The notes beneath the pieces are model-generated. The model was not told where the DNA came from. It saw only the letters and a list, made by a program, of their open reading frames with translations, and searched no databases. DNA of 64,000 bases. It comes from Rhynchopus sp. YZ270_cl-10 (lineage: Eukaryota; Euglenozoa; Diplonemea; Diplonemida; Diplonemidae). The position numbers were made by a program, and so were the translations under genes. Shown here one piece after another: positions 1 through 9,090 of this stretch. Positions within the stretch are counted from its first letter, which is position 1; each line of letters begins with the position of its first letter. Location: contig OZ037876.1 in NCBI GenBank assembly GCA_964035575.1, forward strand, positions 744,001-808,000. Direction: 5' to 3'.

Positions 1-1814
1 AGTATGAGAGAGACTTTGGATTGCCGTTGGTGTGCTGGCATTGCGATGATTTCGGGGACGGAAAGTTCTTGTGCGAGCCTGCATGCTGCTGTGATGGGGA
101 CAATGCTGTGGAGCAGCAGCAGCAACGCCTTGCAGTCCCGGTGGTGGTGTTCAAATGCCGTGAACAGACAGGAAACGTCGAGGGCAGTGATCGGGACGAC
201 AGTGGAGACACGGAGGTTCGCCCAGGTGAGGAGCACCTCACGGCGGTTAACGTAGCCCCCTCCTTTGTGAAGCGCGCCGTCTTCCTCTGCGGCAGAAATG
301 CCACGTATACCTGTTGCAATGTAGTACGATCGTGATGTAGGGAATTTGATTGATTTAAGATCCCTACAGAGCCGTGCGCAGGTGGTCACATAAGGGTAAG
401 ACACGAGGCAGCTGATCTCGTGGATAGCTGCTAGGTCATCCTTTTTGTGTCGTTTCGTCTCAACCTCCTCCAAAGCCCCTAAGGTCTGTAGGTCCGACTC
501 ACGCTCGCGTCTCTCAGATTGAATCGAGTCAACAACGAACTGCTGTTCCTCTTCAGTGAAGTGGCGGAACTCTATGACACCGTGTTTGATGAAAGAGTCG
601 CCGTCGCGTAGCTTCTTGCTGAGATCAATGATGGAAGGGCTGGTTTCGAAGAACCGCACCTTTTCTGACAGCGTTTTTTTTAAATCCTGCAAACGATCCA
701 CCGTGGTTTTCAAATCACGCACCTCATCGGTGAGACGGTTGTTCAAGGCAATGCTTTTGAAAAGGTTTTCACGGAACATTTCGTCCTTTTGCTTTGCATA
801 GTTTCGGTTGTTCTGCGCGACCTGCGTGCGCCACTCTGTGAAGCAGTACCGAACCGCCTCCTTTCCCCGCGACTGTGATATTCGCTGCACAGTCTCCTGC
901 CGCACACCCCGCATCTTCCCAGCATATGTCTTCCAGCTCTTAAATATCAGCATTGTCAGTGTCCTTCCTCTGATGCACCCATTCATCTTCTTTGCCAAAT
1001 AATTCTGCATGCAAGACATCTGCGAGGCCGACTCCACCTTAGGCTCTAACATATCAGCCATATCCTCCACCCGACTGCGGTACGTCATCCTCTCAGAAAG
1101 ATATTTCGAAACACCACGCCCTTCAAGACGTTCCAGCGCATCTTCATCCTTTCGCGACCAATCCAAAAAGAGATGTTCTAATATATCCTTATACGCCATA
1201 TGCAACGCATGCCCACGATAGTCCGCTGTATCCGTCTCCTGCACGAGACGGTGAAGAACTGCAACAGCAGTGACAATCTGGGGTGCGGTTCGAGCTACCC
1301 CACCACCACCAAAGAGGGAGAGCGCCCCGTTATTATGATCGTCATACTTCTCTGCAGCAACGGAGACCTGCAGGTTGTGTACCGAAGCTGCAAGGGGACT
1401 GCCCAGTTTGTGGGTGTTTTTGGGGCCGAGGTCTGCAGAGTGTGCGTAGTGGTTTAACAGACGCGCGCCGTCCCCATAGTTGCATTGTCTTGCAGAGGCA
1501 GCGGAACGGCAACGTGGTATCCGAGGCCGTCGTTTGCATGATATTGTGTTCAACCCTTTCCGTTCCATTACCGGCCCCAAAGGTCGCTCCTGATGCACTG
1601 AAGCCTCCTCCGGGGCCAAACATAAGCTAGGCACAGCGCTCCCGACGCATTTCACATTGGTATGCCGTGAATGGTAGTCTGCGACGACGGGTTGACTCTG
1701 CCCGCGGGTGGTGTCATGCTTGCACAACGCAAACACAACACCCCCAGTGCTATAGTCATGCTGCCACTTCCCCTGAGGATATGGCTTGACAAACAACAAA
1801 TTGTTCTGACTCAT
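1..1814 (-). CDS. Partial coiled-coil protein with Sfi1-like W repeats (N-terminal ~604 aa)
   Basis: One open frame runs from an ATG at 1814 to the left window edge without a stop, so the C-terminus is missing. The protein starts MSQNNLLFVKPYPQGKW. It has a low-complexity N-terminal ~140 residues, then a long helical part. Around 960-800 it carries two segments about 30 residues apart, MLIFKSWKTYAG and YCFTEWRTQVAQ, that fit the F/L-x-x-W pattern of Sfi1-type centrin-binding repeats. A charged coiled coil follows (about 800-480), then a more globular region (KGGGYVNRREVLLTWANL). The start is chosen because an acceptor-like TTTTAG lies about 19 bases upstream and the frame upstream is non-coding in character. 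An internal ATG at 1623 opens a shorter frame that is a shadow. A cytoskeletal or basal-body role is plausible by inference only; the family is not recognised. Confidence 0.8.
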   Translation of the reverse strand, partial: MSQNNLLFVKPYPQGKWQHDYSTGGVVFALCKHDTTRGQSQPVVADYHSRHTNVKCVGSAVPSLCLAPEEASVHQERPLGPVMERKGLNTISCKRRPRIPRCRSAASARQCNYGDGARLLNHYAHSADLGPKNTHKLGSPLAASVHNLQVSVAAEKYDDHNNGALSLFGGGGVARTAPQIVTAVAVLHRLVQETDTADYRGHALHMAYKDILEHLFLDWSRKDEDALERLEGRGVSKYLSERMTYRSRVEDMADMLEPKVESASQMSCMQNYLAKKMNGCIRGRTLTMLIFKSWKTYAGKMRGVRQETVQRISQSRGKEAVRYCFTEWRTQVAQNNRNYAKQKDEMFRENLFKSIALNNRLTDEVRDLKTTVDRLQDLKKTLSEKVRFFETSPSIIDLSKKLRDGDSFIKHGVIEFRHFTEEEQQFVVDSIQSERRERESDLQTLGALEEVETKRHKKDDLAAIHEISCLVSYPYVTTCARLCRDLKSIKFPTSRSYYIATGIRGISAAEEDGALHKGGGYVNRREVLLTWANLRVSTVVPITALDVSCLFTAFEHHHRDCKALLLLLHSIVPITAACRLAQELSVPEIIAMPAHQRQSKVSLI

Positions 1815-2394
1815 TGTGTTTCATTTCTCTATCTAAAAGGGTGGTAATAAATATAGGAGAGAGTGTTAAAAGGGAGGTGATGGGGGGGGGGGGGGGGGAA
1901 AGGGGTCGTTCTTTTGTGTTAGGGAGTTGTGCAAAGAAAAAAAAAATGGCAAAATAGAGAAAAAAGCGTTCCAAAAAAAAAAGGGGGGTCGCTTACTTAG
2001 TGTTTGAATAAGAAAAAACTGTTATGTTGCCCTGGCATGTTGCCTTTTTTTTTGGGGATGTAATTGTTAAGAGGGTTAGGGTGTATTTCTAGCAATGGGG
2101 TTCCTCGATGCATAAGAAAGAGAAGCGCATTTTCCAAAGTGTATGAAGATGTCCACTGCGGGGGAAAAAAAGTTGACTTGAAATACAAAGCCCTCTCGTG
2201 ACAGTGTACCTCCAAAAAAAGGGGGGAAGCCTAAACTATGAGAATGCACCTTTTTCATCATAAACTATCAACCCTGCTACCCAATGAAAGATTAAACTAG
2301 AATCCATGAATTCAAACAAAACAATACATTCATCAAAACAAAAAAAGCATTGCTGATCAAGTCTGTGCAATGCAGTATCCAACTATCGCCGCTT
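1815..2394. other. Intergenic, AT-rich with homopolymers
   Basis: No coding frame is supported. The stretch holds a 17-base G run near 1881, long A runs, and one copy of the short stem-loop repeat subfamily C (2176-2214). It separates the F-box gene from the partial coiled-coil gene downstream. Confidence 0.6.
2176..2214 (+). repeat. Short dispersed repeat, subfamily C
   Basis: Contains AAATACAAAGCCCTCTCG followed by TGACAGTGTACC. Copies with the same core occur at 35479-35520, 43433-43475 and, more diverged, 31958-32000. TACA and TGTA can pair around the CCCTCTCG loop. Confidence 0.7.
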
Positions 2395-3324
2395 TTATCC
2401 ATCTTCCTGCGCTTGTTGATTCCGCATTTTAATAAATGCGGGGAAAGTATCAAGAACGTGCAAATTACTCTGTGTGTGTGTAGTGTTTGCATTTTTCACC
2501 CTTTTTGAAATTTTCATAAAAAAAAACAAAAAAAAACATACCTTCAGGATGTCAAACTGCCCATCTGTACTGCATCGTGTGCAGTGCCCCCACATGGTAC
2601 CGGCAGAGCTCTGTTCCACTAAACTGTTCCGTTCGCATCTGGTGGAGGTTTTTTTATACATTGTTGAGCTCTCCACACGCTCTGTGCAACCCCCCAGACA
2701 CATCTACAGAACATACCTCATGCATTTTAACACTGCTATTGACACTGCGTAGGGGCGGGGGACTAAGGATGCGTAATCTCGCTCAACAACGTTCTTTTGT
2801 CTGTGCAGGGACAGCCGGCACAGCCGGACAAAGTCGTAAAACTCTGCAAGAGGCGTGGACAAACATCGCCGCCACTGCTTCGACACGTTGTACCACTGCC
2901 ACATCAACGCCCGCGGGACAGCTTCAAACGCAAAGATGTGCGTAAGCACATCCCCGGGAATGTTATCAAACGCGGAGGGACAGTTGTTCAACAAAGGCAT
3001 GCTGGGCGGGGGCTGCGAATGTCCCCACTGTGTATGATAACCTATACGCGCAGGCATGGAGTACGCCGGTGTGTGCATATCTTGCATGCCAAGCATGAGG
3101 GCTAGTGATCGTGCACGCTCCGAGTCCTGATGTGGTGGTCATGTTGTGAGTTGCTGCACTTTACATACCGGTGGTATTCCATAGGTAGTCAAGATAGCCG
3201 GGAACATCTGCTGCCGCAGCTGCATCACATCCGACTCGTATGTGTTATTGTTGTACATATTGCCTGGCGGTGGGGGTGGGGACCCAAGAGGTGCGGTTTG
3301 TGGCGATGCTGGGCCCAAGGCCAT
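2395..3324 (-). CDS. F-box protein with C-terminal CxxC/CxxC zinc motif (245 aa)
   Basis: Four exons: 3324-3169, 3126-2717, 2638-2542, 2469-2395. All introns are GTATGT...AG and all phases agree. The start is the first ATG downstream of a good acceptor (CTTTTTTTAATAG, about 3404). After a proline-rich N-terminus, residues ~105-142 read FDNIPGDVLTHIF...VSKQWRRCL. This fits an F-box, which binds Skp1 in SCF ubiquitin ligases. Near the C-terminus are KCMRCERN and GHCTRCST, a possible four-cysteine zinc site created only by joining exons 2 and 3, which supports the model. No substrate-binding repeats are visible. By family knowledge it would select ubiquitylation substrates. The F-box call is fairly secure; the zinc motif is inferred from spacing. 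Confidence 0.75.
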
Positions 3325-3478
3325 CCAGCGGGGGGCACCAGTGTTTTTGAGTCCCCCCTCACGACCCCCCACAATGTGTTGCCTGTATGATGTGGTGGAA
3401 GATCTATTAAAAAAAGGCGGGAAGATGAACGTTAAGAAATCAGCAAGGTTATCCGTGTTGTGCCCCTACTTTGTTTGG

Positions 3479-4552
3479 CTAGGCTAGAGGGGGGCACACC
3501 GGTGTGGTGTCGGCATCGATTAACACCTCGAGTTTGATATTTGGGTATTTCAAAGGCATCTGGCGGAGGAGGACGTCTTCGCAGCTGGCACAGAGGGGCT
3601 TTTTGGACCATAGCACAGCACGGAGTGGGGACGATTTTGCGTCTGGAACGTGCTGGAGGAGGTCGGCAATGAGCTTATATTCTGCGTCGTATTTGCGGTC
3701 GTAGAGCTCACCGAGGCCGTCTTCGCAGTCTTTTGATTCAATGTTTGCGTCAAAGGCTTCTGGGAGTGCTACCCCAGGGGACTCAATGCCACTAACAGCA
3801 AAGGTGCCACGTACACGCACATCACCCTTCCACAAGACTAATATCGCAACATTCCTGCGAATGTCCACAAAAAACTGCGGCCCTTCCAGCTGCCTCCCAA
3901 AGCTATACTTCGCAGCATCTGTCAAACGGTAGAAGTCGCACACCGCAACGTATCCTACTGGGTCTGCTGTCAGCTCCACAAGCTCCCCCAATGATACATC
4001 ACCCACTGCACGAACCGTGTTCGCACTGCGCCACTGCGCCAACCGTTTAATCGCAACGCTAATCCTCGACCCAACCGGCTTATCAGCAATCGAAGCCGCC
4101 TTATGCGCCTTCCCCAACACATTCAGCATGCTGCCTAGACGCCGTGTGGCATCCTTGTTGTCGCTGCGCTTGGCGTCTTCGATGAGGGTGAGAAGGGGTT
4201 TTTTGATGGACGCAATCTGTTTGGTGATAGATTCGATACGGAGTGCAATGGCTTCATCGTTGGGTGTGCGTGTGGAGAGTTGGATGAGCCGTGCGACTGC
4301 GGTGGGCTCGGGGAAGAAAGACGGTGCGTGTTGTGCAGAGTACCGTACCACTGCCTGTTCATGGCTGTCTGCTCTGTTTTCTGCATCAGAAACCCCAGCC
4401 AACCGCTGTGCTTCTGCCAACGCCTCGGCCCATCCCTCACTGCACTCTCGTGTCACATCTTCCTTCAAATTGGTGACTTTAGTGGAAATCAATTCCACCT
4501 TCGACTCAGCGTCCATATCTTCTTCATCCCCTTCGCGTCCCCGCTTTCCCAT
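3479..4552 (-). CDS. Deaminase-fold protein, nucleic-acid-deaminase-like (357 aa)
   Basis: Single-exon gene. Just upstream of the ATG is a textbook acceptor: a 30-base CT tract ending ...CAAACAG, one base before ATG. The N-terminal ~190 residues are basic/acidic helix. From ~205 the pattern is beta-beta-helix-beta-helix-beta: strands VAILVLWKG and VRVRGTFAVSG, then a helix with D289-A290-E291 (KYDAEYKLIADLL), strand LRAVLWSKK, and C321-A-S-C324 (PLCASCEDVLLRQM). A [HCD]AE motif followed ~30 residues later by PxCxxC is the zinc signature of the cytidine/nucleic acid deaminase superfamily, in which the glutamate is the proton shuttle. The D in place of H/C is a variant I know only in some branches. 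Function (RNA, DNA or nucleotide) is not determined by the sequence; it could also be a non-catalytic relative. Confidence 0.75.
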   Translation of the reverse strand: MGKRGREGDEEDMDAESKVELISTKVTNLKEDVTRECSEGWAEALAEAQRLAGVSDAENRADSHEQAVVRYSAQHAPSFFPEPTAVARLIQLSTRTPNDEAIALRIESITKQIASIKKPLLTLIEDAKRSDNKDATRRLGSMLNVLGKAHKAASIADKPVGSRISVAIKRLAQWRSANTVRAVGDVSLGELVELTADPVGYVAVCDFYRLTDAAKYSFGRQLEGPQFFVDIRRNVAILVLWKGDVRVRGTFAVSGIESPGVALPEAFDANIESKDCEDGLGELYDRKYDAEYKLIADLLQHVPDAKSSPLRAVLWSKKPLCASCEDVLLRQMPLKYPNIKLEVLIDADTTPVCPPLA

Positions 4553-4592
4553 TCTGTTTGATAAGGTTGGGGTAGAGAGAGAAAGAGGGAGA
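4553..4592 (-). promoter_or_regulatory. Trans-splice-type 3' splice acceptor
   Basis: On the minus strand a CT-rich tract of about 30 bases is followed by CAG one base before the start codon of the deaminase-fold gene. No upstream exon is needed, and the previous gene ends only about 175 bases upstream, as expected for an acceptor used by a spliced leader. Confidence 0.6.
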
Positions 4593-4727
4593 GAGAGAAA
4601 ATAACAAAAAACCCCCTATCACATTACAATATAACGTACAAAACAAAACAAAAAAAAGGGGTAATTTCACACAAAGGGGAGAAAGGAAAAACGTTTCTAT
4701 CAGTGGGGTGGGGGGGGACAAAAAGGA

Positions 4728-7496
4728 TTAATCCTCCGGAGGAGGAGGCGGAGGTGGTGGCACTGCTAGCTCCGGGGCCTTCTTTTTCTTTCGGGGACGC
4801 TTTTTTGCTTCCCCTCCGGCATCGGCTGGGCCGGTGGGGTCTACTGCTTCCACTGGAGGGGGAGGAGGGGGCGGAGGAGGAGGAGCTGCACCACCTACAG
4901 ACGAACCTGCACTGGGTCTTCTGGTCCTATTCATTTGGTTTGTAGGTGGGATGACATGGGGTACCATCGGAGGGGTTGAAGCAGGCAGGCTTGGTGTTGG
5001 CTGCGGGCCTGCCCAATCTACGGGATGTGAGGAGACTTCGGAGGACGCCTTTCGCTGCGAAGCTTGCGAGGTTTGCGAGCGAAGCGAATCTGTGAACTTC
5101 GTGACATCACTCATTGTTTGCAGCGAGGATACTGTGCCTCTGTCAGACCCACGCAATGCTGCGGCACCCGCTGCACCAAATGGAGTCACATCCTCATTGT
5201 AGGTAACACGGCCTCTGTGGTTCACGAAGTGGTTGTCAGCGGAGGCACCACGTCCACGCACCTCACGCCAGCCACCTTCTTCACGGAGTGCCACGCTCTT
5301 AACCAACCCTACCGGAAGAGGGGTGTCGAACGCACTCACTGAGCGTCCCTTCTGCACCTTCTTTGCGTGCGTCGCATAGTCGCTGTACGGCGGGAGCTGC
5401 GTCGGGGGGGGTCCATACTCATCCACAAGGCGTTCGTACAATGCCGCCTCCTCGTATTGGTTGTCCCAAAGCAATTCGTCAACCTCCTTTAAACGTTGTG
5501 GCGCCTTTTGTTTTAAAAAGTCGACAAAGTACTGCCGTACCGGATGTTGTGAAAGAGGGTATGCAGGGGGGCCCTCCAAAAAGAAGCGGTGCTCTGCGTC
5601 TTCGTAGACCTTGTTTCCAGTGGCGTCGTCGTCGTATGCTTCGACGGTAGGGCCAAATGATGCGTCACGCTGCTGGCGGATCTCCTTAACGTAGTCAGAG
5701 TAGACGGCCCGGATCGTCTCTGCGGAGCCCTGTTTTGCGTACTTCTCATCCAGCACCTCAACAAGAAGATCTTCTTGATCCTGAAATGAATACAAAATCA
5801 GGTCCACATCCTTTATCTTCTCTTTATCACCCCGCTGTTCATATAGAAGGATCAAGAACGACCGCATCGGGTGATCTGTGATTGGAACCACCTGGTCCAC
5901 TTCATTTTTTGACGTTCCAGACTCAAAAACTGCGGCACGTTTTCCTGTTGCATCCATAAGCACAACACGCTGGGTATCTTCGTCATATGAACGGTCTACT
6001 GGGGTGCCAATTTCGAAGATATCGCTTTCGATGATTGAGGAAACAGACGCGCCCAGAACCTTTTCATCAAACGGGTCCAACGTGAACGGTGGAGCATCCT
6101 CATTCCTCGGTGGTACTGGAGACGGGGATGGTGAGGTGCCTGAAAAGGTGGACGGACGGCGCCATCCCTTATCCCCTGCAATCTTCTCCCACGGCTGTGA
6201 CAACATAGCCACCGCCACCGCAGCTCCCGACTCAGGCTCCAACCCATTCGGATCCCCAACGGTCCTACTCGGGCTCAACCCTGCCACCCCACCCTCCGGA
6301 TCCACCGCAACAAACTTCGACAAGATATCTGTTGTCGTGTAGTTCTTCATCTCCCGCTGGACACGCCTGGTGCCTCGCGTTGGGTCGTCGATCTCGGGGG
6401 AGACGTTGCTGCGGGTCGCAGGCTGTCTCCGTTTGCTGTTTTCGACCTTCATCTCCCCGGTAATACGGAGCGCAAATCGACAAAGATGATGTCCACCTAC
6501 TTCCCCGACCGTATCAAAGAGGTGCACCTCCTTGCCTTTGTGGAGAAGCGCCACATCGCGGGTGTGGTGTTTGTAGTAATTCGCGACGTAGTGTGCAATC
6601 GCCTTCTGAGAGTCGCCCACAGAAAAGTCGGACAGCGTGGCAGGAAAACGGTGTTTCTGCTTCTCCGTCTCCTCAATAAGTAGTGTGTCAATCAGAAGCG
6701 ACGACAACGTTGTGTCCAGACCCTCCGGAAGCTCCATAGTGTGTGTCACCCCGGTCGGTGTGTCGACCTTGACACGAATCGACTTTGTATTCATATCAAT
6801 CTTATTCTGGCTGTGCACCGGATTCGCTGAGAGCCGTGCAAGGGGATCTTCTTCTCCTAATACACTTGAATAGAGGCTGGCATGCACAGAAAAATCACCT
6901 CCTGTAGGTTGAGGCAGACACCTTCCCGGTAAGGCAAAATTCTCCAAATGCGCTTGCGCCCAGCGTTCTTGCACTCTATCGGCAGTGGCATCGCCTTTCC
7001 CTACTGGGCGTAGTGTGGTGAGATGTGTGTCCTGCGACTCCACCTTGTTGGGGCAGTTCACTGCATACCGCGAGAGGGCTGTGATATTGTCGGATCCGCC
7101 ACCTCGGTGGCGAGGGTGCATATCCTTTTCGGTGAGGGCGTCGCCATCACCACCACCGCTGCCCCGCATCGCGTCAAGATAGGTATTGATCTCATCTCCC
7201 GCGGATGCTGCAGAAGGCGGAGGTGCGGCACCACAGCGCAGCCTTCCGTCCTCACCCCTGCGCAGCCCCTTTGGACGAACAGAACGGACATAAATATCAT
7301 GCATCACCTTCCTTGTATCAAAGAACGCCTGCGGTGTTGTGCTTGGCGTATGCGAAGGCTGCGAAGGTGGTGCCCGGTTCTCATCCTGAAAATGCCCGCG
7401 AATCGCCACCCCATCAACCACAGTAGAATGCCGCTTCTGCGGTGCCAAATCCGGTGCGCTCAACACATTTGACGATATATCTCGAAAAGTACTCAT
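4728..7496 (-). CDS. Large protein with duplicated helical module and polyproline tail (922 aa)
   Basis: Single exon. The start is fixed by the acceptor CCCCCCTTTTTTTTCAG 17 bases upstream of ATG. Residues ~245-370 form a beta-rich domain of unknown family (IRVKVDTPTG...). Residues ~540-592 and ~648-694 are a duplicated module: HPMRSFLILLYEQRG...DVDLILYSF...EVLDEKY and HPVRQYFVDFLKQKA...EVDELLW...ERLVDEYGP. From memory this resembles a helical repeat (Y-x-KY-P-x-K...VD...L..KYGPEP) common in kinetoplastid cytoskeletal proteins; I could not check this. The C-terminus has two polyproline runs flanking a basic RPRKKKK stretch. The precise function is unknown; a flagellar or basal-body scaffold role is inferred. 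Confidence 0.8.
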   Translation of the reverse strand: MSTFRDISSNVLSAPDLAPQKRHSTVVDGVAIRGHFQDENRAPPSQPSHTPSTTPQAFFDTRKVMHDIYVRSVRPKGLRRGEDGRLRCGAAPPPSAASAGDEINTYLDAMRGSGGGDGDALTEKDMHPRHRGGGSDNITALSRYAVNCPNKVESQDTHLTTLRPVGKGDATADRVQERWAQAHLENFALPGRCLPQPTGGDFSVHASLYSSVLGEEDPLARLSANPVHSQNKIDMNTKSIRVKVDTPTGVTHTMELPEGLDTTLSSLLIDTLLIEETEKQKHRFPATLSDFSVGDSQKAIAHYVANYYKHHTRDVALLHKGKEVHLFDTVGEVGGHHLCRFALRITGEMKVENSKRRQPATRSNVSPEIDDPTRGTRRVQREMKNYTTTDILSKFVAVDPEGGVAGLSPSRTVGDPNGLEPESGAAVAVAMLSQPWEKIAGDKGWRRPSTFSGTSPSPSPVPPRNEDAPPFTLDPFDEKVLGASVSSIIESDIFEIGTPVDRSYDEDTQRVVLMDATGKRAAVFESGTSKNEVDQVVPITDHPMRSFLILLYEQRGDKEKIKDVDLILYSFQDQEDLLVEVLDEKYAKQGSAETIRAVYSDYVKEIRQQRDASFGPTVEAYDDDATGNKVYEDAEHRFFLEGPPAYPLSQHPVRQYFVDFLKQKAPQRLKEVDELLWDNQYEEAALYERLVDEYGPPPTQLPPYSDYATHAKKVQKGRSVSAFDTPLPVGLVKSVALREEGGWREVRGRGASADNHFVNHRGRVTYNEDVTPFGAAGAAALRGSDRGTVSSLQTMSDVTKFTDSLRSQTSQASQRKASSEVSSHPVDWAGPQPTPSLPASTPPMVPHVIPPTNQMNRTRRPSAGSSVGGAAPPPPPPPPPPVEAVDPTGPADAGGEAKKRPRKKKKAPELAVPPPPPPPPED

Positions 7497-7541
7497 TTAA
7501 ATTTTTGTGTACTGAAAAAAAAGGGGGGATAGAGAACAGAT
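7497..7541 (-). promoter_or_regulatory. Trans-splice-type 3' splice acceptor
   Basis: Minus-strand tract CCCCCCTTTTTTTTCAG (AG at 7512-7513) leaves a 5' leader of about 15-17 bases before the 922-residue gene. The upstream gene stops about 135 bases away. Confidence 0.6.
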
Positions 7542-7646
7542 TGGTAGTTGTACTAAAAAATGAACCTTTTTTGAATACAATATTCTCTCAATTGAGGAAT
7601 GCAGAAAAACCCAGAAATATAAAAAAAAACACCAAAAAAACAAAAC

Positions 7647-9020
7647 TCATATTTCCCATGCTTCTGGGTATTCTCGCATCCAGAGCGGCCGCATTCCTCT
7701 GAAGTCTGTGAGGCGTGTCGTCTTCTCTGGCGAGTTCCATGAATAGGGCTGTGCTTCGTGGAGCGTTTCGTTGGGAAGATAGGCGGTATCCGTGTAGTAA
7801 ACTTGCTTGTCAAATCGGCGGTTCGCGTATCCCCTCAATCGAGTGATATAGGCACTAAACGTGGAAAGCTTTGTACCAGTAAAACGCTCTGCATGGGTGC
7901 ACACCAGTAACTCTATGATACTATTTTGCCACTTCGGAACCCCATCTAGCAGACCCTTTGCCTCTAAATCCACCAACGTGTACACAGTGCCGTTCAACCC
8001 GGTTTTCACCTGGGAGATTATGTTTGCATCCTTTTCATCCGTAGCTAGGTACACGAATGGGGCGCTGTTCTGATTGGTTCGGTAGTTTTCCAGCAGCCGC
8101 CCTGGGGGGACCATTGCGCTTTCGAACTGCCCTTTAAAATCACCGCGGCGATAGTGTATTGCGGCGAAGGGTGTGCTGCCGAAGAGCGACGCGACTATGG
8201 ACGCAGATTTGTCACGAAGGTTTTGGTTGAATACTAGACCATCCCGCACGGCACGCCAGGTTTCGTTTCGCCGCTGCTGATCCTTTATGTAGAATATTTG
8301 ATAATAAAGCCCAAACAAATTCTGAGGGAAGTGCACCCAATACGCCTCTGCCAGATCCAGAGAGAGGTCGTACTCTGCTCGCTTCCTTCGGTACTCTACG
8401 TAGTCTTCATCACCCCCATCGGTTCCATCCAAATTGAAGATAACCTTATTAAAATCCATTGTAAGCAGTCTCGCCCGCTGTCGTGCCAACCCACTTCTCG
8501 TGCAATACCCTCTGGGAATAGCGCGTTTATGCTTCGCATTGCAGTACGTCGTGATATCAGCAGTAACCCCATCCGAGAGTGCCCCATCCGCAGGAGGAAG
8601 TCCACCCGAAATCAACAGAAAATCCTCATATTTCAGCACCTTAATGAATTTGCGCATTGCCGTCAAATCATAGTAATCTGCGAAGGAGGTTTCCCCCGAT
8701 GTCATAACGGCCGGGGCCAGCGGAGGTAAAATGAGTGTCCGATTGTACAGATATGCTGCAGTAAAGGCAATTTCGAGCCCCATACGTCTGTTGTTGAATC
8801 CACCGTTCCAAGGCTCAAATGAGATGTACTCCCCCTCAGCCTGCCTCGGTGGGGGTGGTGATGGTGCTGCCTGCACGGTCTGCCCCCTCTTCAGGGTTGT
8901 CAAACGGTTCAAGACTTTTTTGCTCGCTCTCTGTTGCCCCACAACGGTAAGCGAGGTCATCATCCAGAGCACAACAAACGTATAGGTGAACACCTGATGA
9001 CTGCTAAGTGAGAGAAGCAT
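7647..9020 (-). CDS. O-fucosyltransferase-like glycosyltransferase, type II membrane (457 aa)
   Basis: Single exon. Residues 8-28 are a hydrophobic signal-anchor (VFTYTFVVLWMMTSLTVV), followed by a short proline-rich stem, so a Golgi/ER lumenal enzyme is expected. Motifs of the GDP-fucose protein O-fucosyltransferase superfamily are visible: GGFNNRRMGLEIAFTAAYL (~74-92, nucleotide-sugar fold start), IHYRRGDF (~287, the H-x-R-R-x-D motif), VYLATDEKD and a late TKLSTFSAYITR (~382). Four N-x-S/T sites are present. By family it transfers fucose to Ser/Thr, but related plant-type members have other acceptors. An ATG at 9020 is used because it keeps the anchor; a pyrimidine tract precedes it but no AG follows immediately, so the true acceptor may be further upstream. 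Confidence 0.82.
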   Translation of the reverse strand: MLLSLSSHQVFTYTFVVLWMMTSLTVVGQQRASKKVLNRLTTLKRGQTVQAAPSPPPPRQAEGEYISFEPWNGGFNNRRMGLEIAFTAAYLYNRTLILPPLAPAVMTSGETSFADYYDLTAMRKFIKVLKYEDFLLISGGLPPADGALSDGVTADITTYCNAKHKRAIPRGYCTRSGLARQRARLLTMDFNKVIFNLDGTDGGDEDYVEYRRKRAEYDLSLDLAEAYWVHFPQNLFGLYYQIFYIKDQQRRNETWRAVRDGLVFNQNLRDKSASIVASLFGSTPFAAIHYRRGDFKGQFESAMVPPGRLLENYRTNQNSAPFVYLATDEKDANIISQVKTGLNGTVYTLVDLEAKGLLDGVPKWQNSIIELLVCTHAERFTGTKLSTFSAYITRLRGYANRRFDKQVYYTDTAYLPNETLHEAQPYSWNSPEKTTRLTDFRGMRPLWMREYPEAWEI

Positions 9021-9056
9021 TAGAAAAGAAAAAGGGAAAATAAAAGGAGGGGGTCA

Positions 9057-9090
9057 AAATGATGCTAAGTCTTACGTACTTAGCCACTTT
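9057..9090 (+). repeat. Short stem-loop repeat, subfamily A (variant)
   Basis: AATGATGCTAAGTCTTACG then TACTTAGCCACTTT: inner stem CTAAGT/ACTTAG, about 40 bases upstream of the fucosyltransferase start. Confidence 0.65.

Noticed and set aside
1342..1623. Minus-strand ATG frame starting MFGPGGGFSASGATFG, resembling an FG nucleoporin
   Set aside because: It is a shadow frame: the continuous frame from the ATG at 1814 passes through the same bases without any break.
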